Assembly (NCBI GenBank): GCA_964429385.1
Contig: CAYSBR010000003.1
Span: 62,001-126,000 of the forward strand
Source of the DNA: UBA2377 sp964429385
GTDB taxonomy: Bacteria > Verrucomicrobiota > Verrucomicrobiia > Opitutales > Opitutaceae
Direction of reading: 5' to 3'
Length of the DNA stretch: 64,000 nt
Of the stretch, positions 25,888 through 34,741 are shown piece by piece. Each line of letters begins with the position of its first letter. Positions within the stretch are counted from its first letter, which is position 1. The notes under the pieces are model-generated. The model did no database searches, had not been told where the DNA came from, and saw only the letters and a program-made list of their open reading frames with translations. A program made the position numbers and the translations under genes.

Positions 25888-28668
25888 ATGGCGCGAGTCT
25901 TCTACGCCCTCATTCTGATCATCGTCGTGGCAGCCCTGCGCTGGCCCACGCTGGACCAGCGGATCTGGAATCTAGATGAAGGTTCCACCTTCACCATGGC
26001 ACAAGTGGTGCGTGACGGCGGGGTCATCTATCGCGATGCCGCCGACAACCGCACACCTCTGGTACCCTACGTAAAGGCTCTCATTTTCGGAGTCGTAGGA
26101 GACTGGAACCTGCGCGGAGCCCATCTCGCGCTCTCCCTTTTGCTTGGCCTGATTGCCATCGGCCTGTGGCGTATCTCCGCCGCGGCCGGCGCAGCCCCCG
26201 CTGGCATGGTCGCCGCCGGCTGTTTTACCCTGTTGCACCTGGTCATGATGCCAGAACATGAAGGACTGGCCGCGCACACCGAGTGGTTTCTCATTTTTTT
26301 CTCGGCATTTGGAATGTGGATGTTTGTTCACGCATTCAAGCGGGGGCGGGTGACATTGGCCCTGATCGCCGGGGTATCATTCGGTTTCGCCGCCCTCGCC
26401 AAGCAACCGGGGGTGATCGACTGGGGGGTCTGCGTCACACTCCTCGCACTCGCAAGTTGGAGCGAACCCCAGCACCGGACGCTTCACCTGAGGCTGTTTC
26501 TCGCGCTGTTGAGCGGGCTCATCGCTGTCCTTGCCACCGGGTGGGCCTACCTCGCTTGGACCGGCGCTTGGGATGAGTTTCTGCGCTACTGCTGGCAATA
26601 TAACCTACGCATCTATGTCCCCGAGGTGCCTCTGGCTGAACGGTTGCAATCCATCCGCACCCCTTTCCAGCTGGCCTGGCATCAGGCCCCTTTCGTCCTC
26701 CTGCTGGGGTTGACCGCCGCCGGTTGGCTGCTGAGACAGACCCTGCCAACACTTTGGAACCGCCAGCGCCCCTTCCCTTTGCTGCCATGGCTCATCCTCG
26801 GTTGGACCGCCAGCGGCCTGGTGGCCACCACCCTGACCGGACGCCACTTCGCCCATTACTCCATCCAAGTATTACCGGGGCTGTGCCTTGCCTGTGGCTG
26901 GGCGGCCGTCCGCCTCTGGGCTCTGGCCGGAACCTGGCGGAGCCTCCCGAACCGTATCACCCGGCTGTTTCTGGCCGTCGGATTCCTATCCCTGGCAGTC
27001 GCCGCCATCCATCGTGTGACCAGCCTCGAACCCGGTGACAGGAACCATGAAAAAACCGGAGAAATAATCCGCACGCACCTGCCGCCAGAAGAGCGCATAT
27101 TGGTCTGGGGCTATCTGCCGGAGCTGCATGCTTACGCCCAACGTCTGCCGAACACCCGTTTTATCTTTTCGGTGTATCTCACCGGCATGGTGCCATGGAC
27201 CAATCTGGATCCCAGCATCGACACCTCTTACGCTGTGGTAAACGGCGCATGGGACGACTTCTGGCAGGACTTTGAACGCACCCCCGCCGCCATGATCATC
27301 GACACCCAGTCCATCCGCGGCTTTCTCAAATACCGCCTGCGAAAGCAGGAGCGCCTCTGGCGGGAGATCGAGCAACACTACGTCGAAATCGAGCATGAAC
27401 ACACCTCGCCAATCGGCCTGACGCTCTACCGGCGGGCAGCAGCCTCGCCCCCTCCTCTCTGGCCGGGCGACACGCCGGTCGATGAGCGCATCGCTGTCTC
27501 GGGACCTTCGCGCTCCTCCAGAAACCAGACCTTGCGGATCAGGGTCGGCGCCCCCATCGGCACGCGCATCATTGACCTTTACCTGAACGACCAGCCCTAC
27601 CGCCGGTTGGAACACGCCCCGGAGCGGGAGGTGCAGGCTTATTTCCTCATCCCCCCAGCCGACCTGCCAGAGACCGCCATACGTATCCAAGCCATCGCCC
27701 ACGGGGAATCCAGCGCGGCTTCCAGCCCTCTTGAGATCGCGATGCAGCCTGAACCGGAGAAGCCGGCGGGCCCGCTCCTGAACCTGGCCGGAAAATGGAT
27801 CGCCCCCGAAGAATCCACCACAATTACAGAGGAACCGGCGCGACACCTTGAAAACGAGGGAGTCTGGATTGCCCATGCTCCCGCCCGGCTCGTTTACCGC
27901 AGACCGCCTGAACTCGCCCGGCTCGACTTTTCCTTCGGCATCAGCGCGGCATCCTATGCCGGGACGGCGACAGGCAGGACAGACGGCGTAGAGGTTATCG
28001 TTCATTCCGTAAACGAGCTCGGCCAGCAAACTGAACTTTATAGGCGTGCGTTGAGTCCTGACACGAATCCCGATGACCGAGGCCTCCAGCACGCTTCTAT
28101 CACCCTGCCTGAGCCGTCCCTGGGGGAGCTTGTCCTGCAATTCACCCCCGGTCGGTTTGGCGACCCCACCTATGATTGGTCCTACTGGGGCAACCTTGAC
28201 GGGCACCTCTCGCCCCTGGCCCTGATGCATAACGGCGTCACCGTGATGCCTTCGCATTTCAATGCGCCGCTGGGCCTGGCCTTGATGAGCCATGCCGGAC
28301 GCGATGTGTTGCTGGCTCACGCCCCGGCAGAGTTCACTTACACGCTACCCGATGGACTGGCCGGCTTGTCTGGTGAATTCGGTGTGCTTAACAGCGCCTG
28401 GCAAGGAGCGGAAAAAACCACCGGAGTCGTGTTTGAAGTCGAGCAAGTGGATGCCAAGGGCGCCAAGTCCATCCTGTTCACCCGCACACTCTACCCCGCC
28501 ACCACCGAGAGTGATCGCCAGATCCAGTCATTTCAAATTCAGATTCCGCGCGCCAACGGCAACCGCTTGATCCTGCGCGCACGCGCCGCCCATCATGGGA
28601 ATGTCGCTTTTGCCCATACCTACTGGCATGGGTTGACCGCCACCCACGCCCCCCCGTCCGGGGAATGA
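25888..28668 (+). CDS. Polytopic GT-C type glycosyltransferase (GT39/PMT-like) with two C-terminal HAPS/DRG domains
   Basis: 926 residues from the ATG at 25888, chosen because it places a hydrophobic segment at residues 3-18 directly before the conserved loop. The loop reads RIWNLDEGSTFTM (Asp30, Glu31) and VIYRDAADNRTPLVPY, a classic GT39-like D-E followed by Y-R-D and R-x-P pattern. Membrane segments run to about 385. WGYLPELHAYAQRLPNTRF follows and is shared with the proteins at 30736 and 37982. A linker of about 200 residues is followed by two copies of the shared domain: 663-775 (HAPARLVY, TDGVEV, YRRALSP, DRGLQ, DWSYW) and 811-920 (HAPAEFTY, LFTRTLYP, SDRQIQSF, HTYWHGL). The second copy lacks the TDG and DWxxW residues. 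A periplasmic sugar transferase is likely. Confidence 0.75.
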   Translation: MARVFYALILIIVVAALRWPTLDQRIWNLDEGSTFTMAQVVRDGGVIYRDAADNRTPLVPYVKALIFGVVGDWNLRGAHLALSLLLGLIAIGLWRISAAAGAAPAGMVAAGCFTLLHLVMMPEHEGLAAHTEWFLIFFSAFGMWMFVHAFKRGRVTLALIAGVSFGFAALAKQPGVIDWGVCVTLLALASWSEPQHRTLHLRLFLALLSGLIAVLATGWAYLAWTGAWDEFLRYCWQYNLRIYVPEVPLAERLQSIRTPFQLAWHQAPFVLLLGLTAAGWLLRQTLPTLWNRQRPFPLLPWLILGWTASGLVATTLTGRHFAHYSIQVLPGLCLACGWAAVRLWALAGTWRSLPNRITRLFLAVGFLSLAVAAIHRVTSLEPGDRNHEKTGEIIRTHLPPEERILVWGYLPELHAYAQRLPNTRFIFSVYLTGMVPWTNLDPSIDTSYAVVNGAWDDFWQDFERTPAAMIIDTQSIRGFLKYRLRKQERLWREIEQHYVEIEHEHTSPIGLTLYRRAAASPPPLWPGDTPVDERIAVSGPSRSSRNQTLRIRVGAPIGTRIIDLYLNDQPYRRLEHAPEREVQAYFLIPPADLPETAIRIQAIAHGESSAASSPLEIAMQPEPEKPAGPLLNLAGKWIAPEESTTITEEPARHLENEGVWIAHAPARLVYRRPPELARLDFSFGISAASYAGTATGRTDGVEVIVHSVNELGQQTELYRRALSPDTNPDDRGLQHASITLPEPSLGELVLQFTPGRFGDPTYDWSYWGNLDGHLSPLALMHNGVTVMPSHFNAPLGLALMSHAGRDVLLAHAPAEFTYTLPDGLAGLSGEFGVLNSAWQGAEKTTGVVFEVEQVDAKGAKSILFTRTLYPATTESDRQIQSFQIQIPRANGNRLILRARAAHHGNVAFAHTYWHGLTATHAPPSGE

Positions 28669-28674
28669 GCCGCT

Positions 28675-29613
28675 TCAGGCTCGCCGTTGCAAAACCGCCA
28701 CCATCTGTGACGTGGGAACAAAGAGACCGCGGGCAAAATCCAGCGCGGCAAAAAACATCAGGCAAAACTTATACAACGGATGGTAGAAGACGGGGCGCTC
28801 GCGATCCGCGCGGGCCCAGCCTTTCAGACGCAGCCGGTTGATCACGCTCACTGCCCAAAAAGGAGCCCCCTGCGTGTACCGGCACGACACCGCTTCCAAG
28901 CCGCATTCCGATGCCAAGCGCAGGAAGGATGGGCGGTCAAAAATCACAAAATGCCGCGGGCAATGAAAGCCTCCCCAGCTTTCGTGCCGGAATACACGCG
29001 CATCCCAGCTGTCATAATTGGGAGTTTGCACCACCAGGCGTCCACCAGGCGCCAGCCGGTCCGCCGCCGCCTGCAGTACCGCCCTTGGATCGGACACATG
29101 CTCGATTAAATTGAGCATCAGGATCAGGTGATACTGGCGTGGGTCTGCCAACTCCTCGATCCGCAGGCAGGAAAACTCGTAACCCTTGGCCCGGGCGGCG
29201 TCGCCCCCCTTGGGGTCCAGGTCCACCACATGCCCGCGGCGGAACCGCGGCTCCACCCGCCGCACGACATCAAGCTGCGCGCCGGTGCCGCCGCCGACAT
29301 CGAGCGCGTCAATCACAGGACCGGAGATGCCGGCCAGCCACCGCCGGTAGTTGCGGGCATCCAATGCATATTTGACCCGCCAGGCCAACCCGCGCGCACC
29401 ATCCGTGTAAGCATAATAGTTGGCCGGATAAATTTCGGCCAGCTGACTCACCCTCATCGGATCGACAAACAAGACGCCGCAGCCGCCGCACTTCCACAAC
29501 CGATGCTCTTCCGACGTGGTGAAATACTCCACATCAGTGGCTTTCGCATGCAATTCATGCCGGCTATTCTCACAAACAGGACAGGGCGGCGGTTCGGCAA
29601 CGGGGACGGTCAT
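28675..29613 (-). CDS. Class I SAM-dependent methyltransferase with N-terminal zinc-ribbon-like segment
   Basis: 312 residues from the ATG at 29611-29613. That start overlaps the stop of the upstream desaturase-like gene as ATGA, which supports it over more distal starts. Two CxxC pairs (Cys11/Cys14 and Cys42/Cys45, in CPVC and CGGC) form a probable zinc ribbon. The SAM-binding motif DVGGGTGA lies at 105-112, an acidic VDLDPKG follows, and NLIEHVSDP and APGGRLVVQTPN complete the fold. This zinc-ribbon plus Methyltransf_23/12 layout is common in bacterial glycan clusters, where such enzymes methylate sugars or cap chains. The gene is probably translationally coupled to the desaturase. It is convergent with the membrane gene at 25888 (6 bases between stops). 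The substrate is unknown. Confidence 0.8.
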   Translation of the reverse strand: MTVPVAEPPPCPVCENSRHELHAKATDVEYFTTSEEHRLWKCGGCGVLFVDPMRVSQLAEIYPANYYAYTDGARGLAWRVKYALDARNYRRWLAGISGPVIDALDVGGGTGAQLDVVRRVEPRFRRGHVVDLDPKGGDAARAKGYEFSCLRIEELADPRQYHLILMLNLIEHVSDPRAVLQAAADRLAPGGRLVVQTPNYDSWDARVFRHESWGGFHCPRHFVIFDRPSFLRLASECGLEAVSCRYTQGAPFWAVSVINRLRLKGWARADRERPVFYHPLYKFCLMFFAALDFARGLFVPTSQMVAVLQRRA

Positions 29614-30587
29614 GTCGCAGGTGATGACAGCTTTCCGCGACGATACAATCTCCGGGCGGTATCCAGATAGGTGCTGCGACGCGCTTCCAGCCATGGCCCC
29701 GCCGCCGTATCGCGCAAAAACGCCTCCAGATCGGGCAGACGCGTATAGGATACATTGGGCTCCCAATGGTGCAGGAGATGCCGGTTGAACCCAGCGCCCC
29801 CCAAGGTCTGGGCCAGCAAGCTGTCCCCAAACATCCGGTTGATCCGGCCATGTGCAATTTTCGTAAAGTCAATCTCCGGGCCGGCCAGCTCATCCCGGTG
29901 TTCCAGCAACTGCCGCACAGCCCCAAAAAAAGGGCAGAACATCAGCATGCCTGCGGCCCAGGCCAACGCCGGCGCCCACCAGCCGGACCACGCCAGGCCA
30001 AGCACAAAAACTCCATTGACCAGCAGGCCGACTATGATCAGCCGGCCACCTTTTTCCGTCCGACCCGCGGCCAGCCGGCGGCGGCGGGCCATGATGACTT
30101 CGACGGCCTTGAGGCCGAAAAGGGCGCGCAGCATGAACCCCAGCGTCAAGGGGCTGAAATAGGAATGCTCGCTGTCCATCGTCGTGCCGTGCAGCCGGTG
30201 ATGATCCCAATGGATGCGCCGATAGTCCTCAATGCTCATCCCGAACAGGACGCAGAGAAACACGTTGGTCAGCAGATCATTGAGCCCGCGATCGGGCGCA
30301 AGGTTGTAATGGGAAGCCTCGTGCACGAACAGGTTCAGGTAAGCCAGCCAGTAACCGGTGAACACCGCCCCGAGCGGCGCCAGCGCCACCCCCAGCCATA
30401 AACCGGCCTGCTGCCCCCAGCCCACACCGGCCAGACCGACGACGATCATCAGGTAGCCCAGCGCGATATCACGCCAGACCACCGCATAACGCGGCGCCAG
30501 CGAGGCGCGGAACGCGCGGTAAGGCCGGCCCGCACTGTTCGTGAGCGCAGCCTTGTCCAGCCTCTCCAATGCTTCTTCGGGACTCAT
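29610..30587 (-). CDS. Membrane fatty-acid-desaturase-like di-iron enzyme
   Basis: 325 residues from the ATG at 30585-30587 (MSPEEALERLDK); the frame is open further upstream, but the extra part is basic and unlike the family. Three histidine boxes of membrane desaturases/hydroxylases are complete: HEASH (His89, His93), HWDHHRLH (His126, His129, His130) and HLLHH (His270, His273, His274). Four or so membrane segments lie at about 40-85, 103-118 and 183-222. The family inserts a double bond or hydroxyl into a lipid acyl or isoprenoid chain. Its presence in a glycan locus, coupled with a methyltransferase, suggests modification of a glycolipid anchor, carrier or pigment, but that is inference. 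Upstream, 148 bases separate it from the divergent membrane gene at 30736. Confidence 0.85.
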   Translation of the reverse strand: MSPEEALERLDKAALTNSAGRPYRAFRASLAPRYAVVWRDIALGYLMIVVGLAGVGWGQQAGLWLGVALAPLGAVFTGYWLAYLNLFVHEASHYNLAPDRGLNDLLTNVFLCVLFGMSIEDYRRIHWDHHRLHGTTMDSEHSYFSPLTLGFMLRALFGLKAVEVIMARRRRLAAGRTEKGGRLIIVGLLVNGVFVLGLAWSGWWAPALAWAAGMLMFCPFFGAVRQLLEHRDELAGPEIDFTKIAHGRINRMFGDSLLAQTLGGAGFNRHLLHHWEPNVSYTRLPDLEAFLRDTAAGPWLEARRSTYLDTARRLYRRGKLSSPAT

Positions 30588-30735
30588 GATTTTCCAACCA
30601 TACCGCAGCCAGATTTCGCCGCCCATTCTTGCTGACAAACAAGCGGGGAAAACGCGCCACTCCCGGGCAAAGTCAAGCACGCAGGCCGGTATGCGCTCTT
30701 GCCTCGATTTTAAATAACCTTTTCGTCCCGGCAAC

Positions 30736-33700
30736 ATGATCAAGTTCACGACCGGCCTGCGCGGCCTACTCGCAGGGGATCATTGGCTGCGGACGGGGCT
30801 CATCGGCCTGTCATTGATCGCCTGCGCCCTCGCCCTCCGCGCCCCGGGGCTGGAACGGATGTTCTGGAATCTGGACGAAGCCTCCACCACCACCATGGCG
30901 GAAGTCGTCCGCGACGGCGGAGTCCTCTACCGCGACGCCGCGGACAACCGCACCCCCCTGCTCCCCTACCTCAAAGCCGTCATCTTTGCCGTGACGGGAG
31001 ACTGGAACATTCACGGAGCTCACGTGGTGCTGGCCGGCATGCTGGGGCTGATCGCAACCTGGCTGTGGAGACTCAGCCGGTCCGCCGGGTCGCCTCGCAC
31101 CGGTGTCTGGGCCGCTCTTTTCTTCACGTTCCTGAGCTTCGATTATCTGACTGTTGTGGATACCATGTCGGCCCATACCGGCTGGTTTCTGATTTTTTTC
31201 TCCACGTTGGGCATGTGGAGCTTTGTCGTCGCCCTGCGTGACGGTTCGACATGGCGCGCCGGCCTCGCCGGCATCCTGTTTGCCCTCGCCGCGCTAGCCA
31301 AACAGCCGGGACTGCTCGATTGGGGCGCCTGCCTCGTGTTGTGCGCATTGGCGGCCTGGGCTGAACCGGCACGCTGGCGGCACTTCATCAGGCTCGTCGC
31401 CGGGCTGATCGCCGGCTTTGCCTCCATCCTTGTCCTTACCTGGTGGTATTTCCACATCAACGACGCATGGGACGACTTCATGCGCTACGCATGGAACTAC
31501 AACACCCAGCTCTACGTGCCGGAAGTTCCCACCTTGGAACGACTGTTCGGCATCAGAATCCCTTTTGTGCTCGCGTGGAAACATACTCCGTACGCCTTTC
31601 TTCTGGGCGGGATTGGAGCCGTGTGGCTCATGCTCATCGCCCTCCGGGCCCTCCCCCGACGGGGGCAGCCACTCCCGCTCATGCCCTGGCTGATCCTCGG
31701 CTGGACCGCCAGTGGTCTGGCCTCGACCATGCTGAGCGGCCGCGATTTTTCACATTATTCCATCCAGGTTCTCCCCGGACTGAGCCTGGCCTGCGCATGG
31801 GTGAGCAACCGGGTGTGGCAAGCTGTCGCCACCCGGCGACCAGCATTCCGAAGACTATTTCGAGGGGTACTCGTCGCAGGACTCCTCACGCTGGTGGTCA
31901 CCGCCGCGCAACGCAGCGCCAGCCTCAATTCCACAGAAAGCGTGAGCCTGGATGTCGCCCGCATGGTCCAGAAGCACACCACTCCGGACGAGCGCATTTT
32001 TATTTGGGGTTATGAGCCGGAGATCCACGCCTACGCCCAGCGCCTGCCGAACACCCGTTTCTTCAATGCGGTGATCCTCACCGGGTTGATCCCCTGGACC
32101 AATATCGATCCCTTGACAGACACCACTTACGCCATCGTCCCCGGCGCCTGGGACGATTTCTGGCATGATTTCGAACGCTCTCCCGCCGCGATGATCGTGG
32201 ACACCTACGGCAACCGCGGCTTCCTCAAATACCCCCTGAGCCGGCAAGAGCGACTTTGGCTGGAAATTGAGAATCACTACGTGGAAGTCTGCACCCATCA
32301 GGCCCCCGGCATCGGCTATCGCCTTTTCCGTCGCAGTGCAGACCTCCGCCCCCTTCCAGCCGACATTCCCATCAGTCCCGACATCATCTTGGAGTCGCCG
32401 GGAAAAAGCGGGCCGGGCTCGCTCCGCGTTGCAGCCAGAGCACCAACCGGCACCGAAGCACTGACCTTGTTGGTGGACGGCCAACCGTATCGCCGGGTGC
32501 TCTGCCCTCCTGGCGACGGCCCGCAGGTAAGCTTTTTTGTCAAGCCCCCCGCCCTGGGCGACGTCACTTTGCAAGTTGTGGCGGAAGGCACCCGGATCCT
32601 CGCCTCGGCCATGCACACCGTGATCGTCACAGCGGACGGCTTGCCCTCCTCCGCGCAAGGGCCGGCCATCACGCTGGCAGGACGGGAACTTCGCCCCACC
32701 GAGGCCGAGGCATTCGGCGGGCAAAGCATCCAGCCGTGGCCCGGCCGCACCGATTATTGGGCCGCGCATGCCCCCTCCAGACTGGTTTATCGGCGGCCCG
32801 CCGATCTTGCCCAGATCGAATTCAGCTTCAGCATGCGTCAGGATGCCTACAACGGCTCCCAGCCTCAGCAGACCAACGGGGTTGATGTGCATGTCTTCTT
32901 TGAGGAAGACGGCTCAGGGCAGCGCACCGAACTTTACCGGCGCCATCTGCGGCCCGTCATCAACACCGCCGACCGCGGGACCATCACCGGCCAGGCCATG
33001 TTGCAAAACATGATCCAGGGAACTCTGACCTTCCTCGTCACTCCCGGCCCGATGAACGACGCGGCCTTCGACTGGTTCTACTGGCACGAACTGAAAGGCG
33101 ACCATTCACCCATGCGGTTGATTTTTCGCAGAGAAAACCTGCCGCTCAAAACCATGTCGGCCGACCTTGGAATCAACCTCGTCTCCTACCAGGATCGCAA
33201 CGTGCTCCTGGCCCATGCCCCATCCAGCTTCACCTTCGGTCAGACCCCAGGAATGAGCGAACTATCCGGTGAGTTTGGCCTGCTCGACAGCGCTTGGAAT
33301 GGAAGCAAGAAATCCGCCGGGGCCATTTTTGAGATCCTGCAGGAAACATCCGAGGGGACCACCAAAGCGTTGTTCACCCGCACCCTCAACCCCGCCGTCG
33401 AACCGGCCGACCGCGGCGTGCAATCTTTCCGTATCGACATCCCCTACGCCGCCGGAGCCGACCTGCGGTTTGTCACGCGTCCCGCGCATGTTTCCGACAA
33501 CTCGTTCAATCACACTTTCTGGCACGGATTGAAAGGGGCGGATTTCTCCACCACCATCCCCTCTCCGCAAGGTGAGGTCCGCTCCGTGGCAAGCGAAGCG
33601 CCCAACGGGATGATCATCATGGGAGAGAACGATCGCGACGTCCTGATGGCGCACATTCCATCACGTCTGGAGTTTCCCATCCCTCCCGGAGCACGAAGCC

Positions 33701-33984
33701 TGAGCGGGGCCATCGGAATGATCGAACGAGCCTATACGGATGGCGGCAACACAGACGGAGCGGAATTCATCATCGAAATCCTTTCCCAGGATGGCCGGGC
33801 CATTGAGCTTTTCCGCCGTCATCTTCACCCCCGTGATCGCATCGCCGATCGCGGAGCCCAGTCATTCGAAGTCCCCCTGCCCGACAAGCCCGACCGCAGA
33901 GTGATCCTCCGCACGGAACCCGCCGCCAGCGGGAGACTGGATTTCGGCTGGAGCTACTGGGAAGGGTTGCGTTTCAACCCTTGA
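30736..33984 (+). CDS. Polytopic GT-C type glycosyltransferase (GT39/PMT-like) with three C-terminal HAPS/DRG domains
   Basis: 1082 residues. The membrane part (about 20-405) is a close paralogue of the protein at 25888: MFWNLDEASTTTM (Asp47, Glu48), VLYRDAADNRTPLLPY and WGYEPEIHAYAQRLPNTRF. After a linker come three copies of the shared domain: about 678-785 (HAPSRLVY, TNGVDV, YRRHLRP, DWFYW), 826-930 (HAPSSFTF, FTRTLNP, DRGVQSF, HTFWHGL) and 972-1082 (HIPSRLEF, TDGAEF, FRRHLHP, DRGAQSF, WSYW). Copies 1 and 2 match the two copies of the 25888 protein, so the third is an addition or the paralogue lost it. The extracytoplasmic tail is therefore very long for the family. An unusual overlapping set of short inverted repeats covers the stop codon (33964-33987). 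Confidence 0.75.
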   Translation: MIKFTTGLRGLLAGDHWLRTGLIGLSLIACALALRAPGLERMFWNLDEASTTTMAEVVRDGGVLYRDAADNRTPLLPYLKAVIFAVTGDWNIHGAHVVLAGMLGLIATWLWRLSRSAGSPRTGVWAALFFTFLSFDYLTVVDTMSAHTGWFLIFFSTLGMWSFVVALRDGSTWRAGLAGILFALAALAKQPGLLDWGACLVLCALAAWAEPARWRHFIRLVAGLIAGFASILVLTWWYFHINDAWDDFMRYAWNYNTQLYVPEVPTLERLFGIRIPFVLAWKHTPYAFLLGGIGAVWLMLIALRALPRRGQPLPLMPWLILGWTASGLASTMLSGRDFSHYSIQVLPGLSLACAWVSNRVWQAVATRRPAFRRLFRGVLVAGLLTLVVTAAQRSASLNSTESVSLDVARMVQKHTTPDERIFIWGYEPEIHAYAQRLPNTRFFNAVILTGLIPWTNIDPLTDTTYAIVPGAWDDFWHDFERSPAAMIVDTYGNRGFLKYPLSRQERLWLEIENHYVEVCTHQAPGIGYRLFRRSADLRPLPADIPISPDIILESPGKSGPGSLRVAARAPTGTEALTLLVDGQPYRRVLCPPGDGPQVSFFVKPPALGDVTLQVVAEGTRILASAMHTVIVTADGLPSSAQGPAITLAGRELRPTEAEAFGGQSIQPWPGRTDYWAAHAPSRLVYRRPADLAQIEFSFSMRQDAYNGSQPQQTNGVDVHVFFEEDGSGQRTELYRRHLRPVINTADRGTITGQAMLQNMIQGTLTFLVTPGPMNDAAFDWFYWHELKGDHSPMRLIFRRENLPLKTMSADLGINLVSYQDRNVLLAHAPSSFTFGQTPGMSELSGEFGLLDSAWNGSKKSAGAIFEILQETSEGTTKALFTRTLNPAVEPADRGVQSFRIDIPYAAGADLRFVTRPAHVSDNSFNHTFWHGLKGADFSTTIPSPQGEVRSVASEAPNGMIIMGENDRDVLMAHIPSRLEFPIPPGARSLSGAIGMIERAYTDGGNTDGAEFIIEILSQDGRAIELFRRHLHPRDRIADRGAQSFEVPLPDKPDRRVILRTEPAASGRLDFGWSYWEGLRFNP

Positions 33985-34003
33985 AACCGCTGTCCTCGAA
34001 AAC

Positions 34004-34741
34004 ATGGATTCCGCGGAATACGCCAATCTGAGCCGGATTGAGGAAGCCCACTGGTACTACGCTGGCAAACGCCAGTTCGTAGAACGCTGGCTGGCGCGCA
34101 CCCGGCCCATCCGCCCCGGGGATCTCCTGCTGGACTGCGGCGCCGGCACAGGCCGGTTCGCCGCGGAGATGGAGAAATATTGCCGGGTAATGGTCCTCGA
34201 CGACCACGAGGAATCGTTGCGCCTGTTGCGCGCGCGCTTCCAACCCGACCAAGTGATCGCCCTCACCGACGGGGAAGTGCCCCTGCCCGCCGCCTCCGTC
34301 GATTATGTGACGGCGCTTGATGTGCTGGAACACGTGAAGGAAGACGCCGCCGCCGTGCAGGGCTTTCACCGTCTGCTCAAGCCGGACGGCGTGGCCGTGA
34401 TCACCGTGCCGGCCAGCATGGCTCTATGGAGCGACTGGGATGTCTCGCTCCATCACCACCGGCGTTACTCGCGGGCGACGCTGCGCGCCCTGTTCCCCGA
34501 CACTCAGTGGGATGTCGTGCATCTCAATTACACCAACACCCTGGCCTATCCTGCCGCCTGGCTATTCCGCCAGATAAGACAATACCGGCCTGCCTCCCTC
34601 GGAGACAAACTGCGGGCCGAGGACCGTATCCCCCCACGCTGGCTCAACACCATGCTGCGCCGGATATTTGTTGGCACGGCCATGTGGCGATGGCCCCTCC
34701 CTTTCGGGCTGAGCCTCCTACTCGTGGCCCGGCGCAGGTGA
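34004..34741 (+). CDS. Class I SAM-dependent methyltransferase
   Basis: 245 residues. The N-terminal helix EAHWYYAGKRQFVERWL is typical of a methyltransferase subgroup found beside polyprenyl-phosphate sugar synthases. Motif I is LLLDCGAGTGRFA (about 42-54), followed by VLDDHEES, then VTALDVLEHVKED and RLLKPDGVAVITVPA. No membrane segment is clear, although the C-terminal end is hydrophobic. It probably methylates a sugar or lipid-carrier-linked intermediate. It starts 19 bases after the preceding membrane gene, and its last 24 bases overlap the convergent GT2 gene on the other strand. The substrate is not determinable. Confidence 0.8.
   Translation: MDSAEYANLSRIEEAHWYYAGKRQFVERWLARTRPIRPGDLLLDCGAGTGRFAAEMEKYCRVMVLDDHEESLRLLRARFQPDQVIALTDGEVPLPAASVDYVTALDVLEHVKEDAAAVQGFHRLLKPDGVAVITVPASMALWSDWDVSLHHHRRYSRATLRALFPDTQWDVVHLNYTNTLAYPAAWLFRQIRQYRPASLGDKLRAEDRIPPRWLNTMLRRIFVGTAMWRWPLPFGLSLLLVARRR

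Noticed and set aside
28667..28682. GAGCC/GGCTC hairpin between convergent stops as a terminator
   Set aside because: Only a 5-base stem, no T-run; too common by chance.
33964..33987. Overlapping inverted repeats (GGGTTG/CAACCC and GTTTCAA/TTGAAAC) at the end of the membrane gene at 30736
   Set aside because: Mostly inside codons and with no T-rich tail; could affect the next gene's translation but is not convincing.
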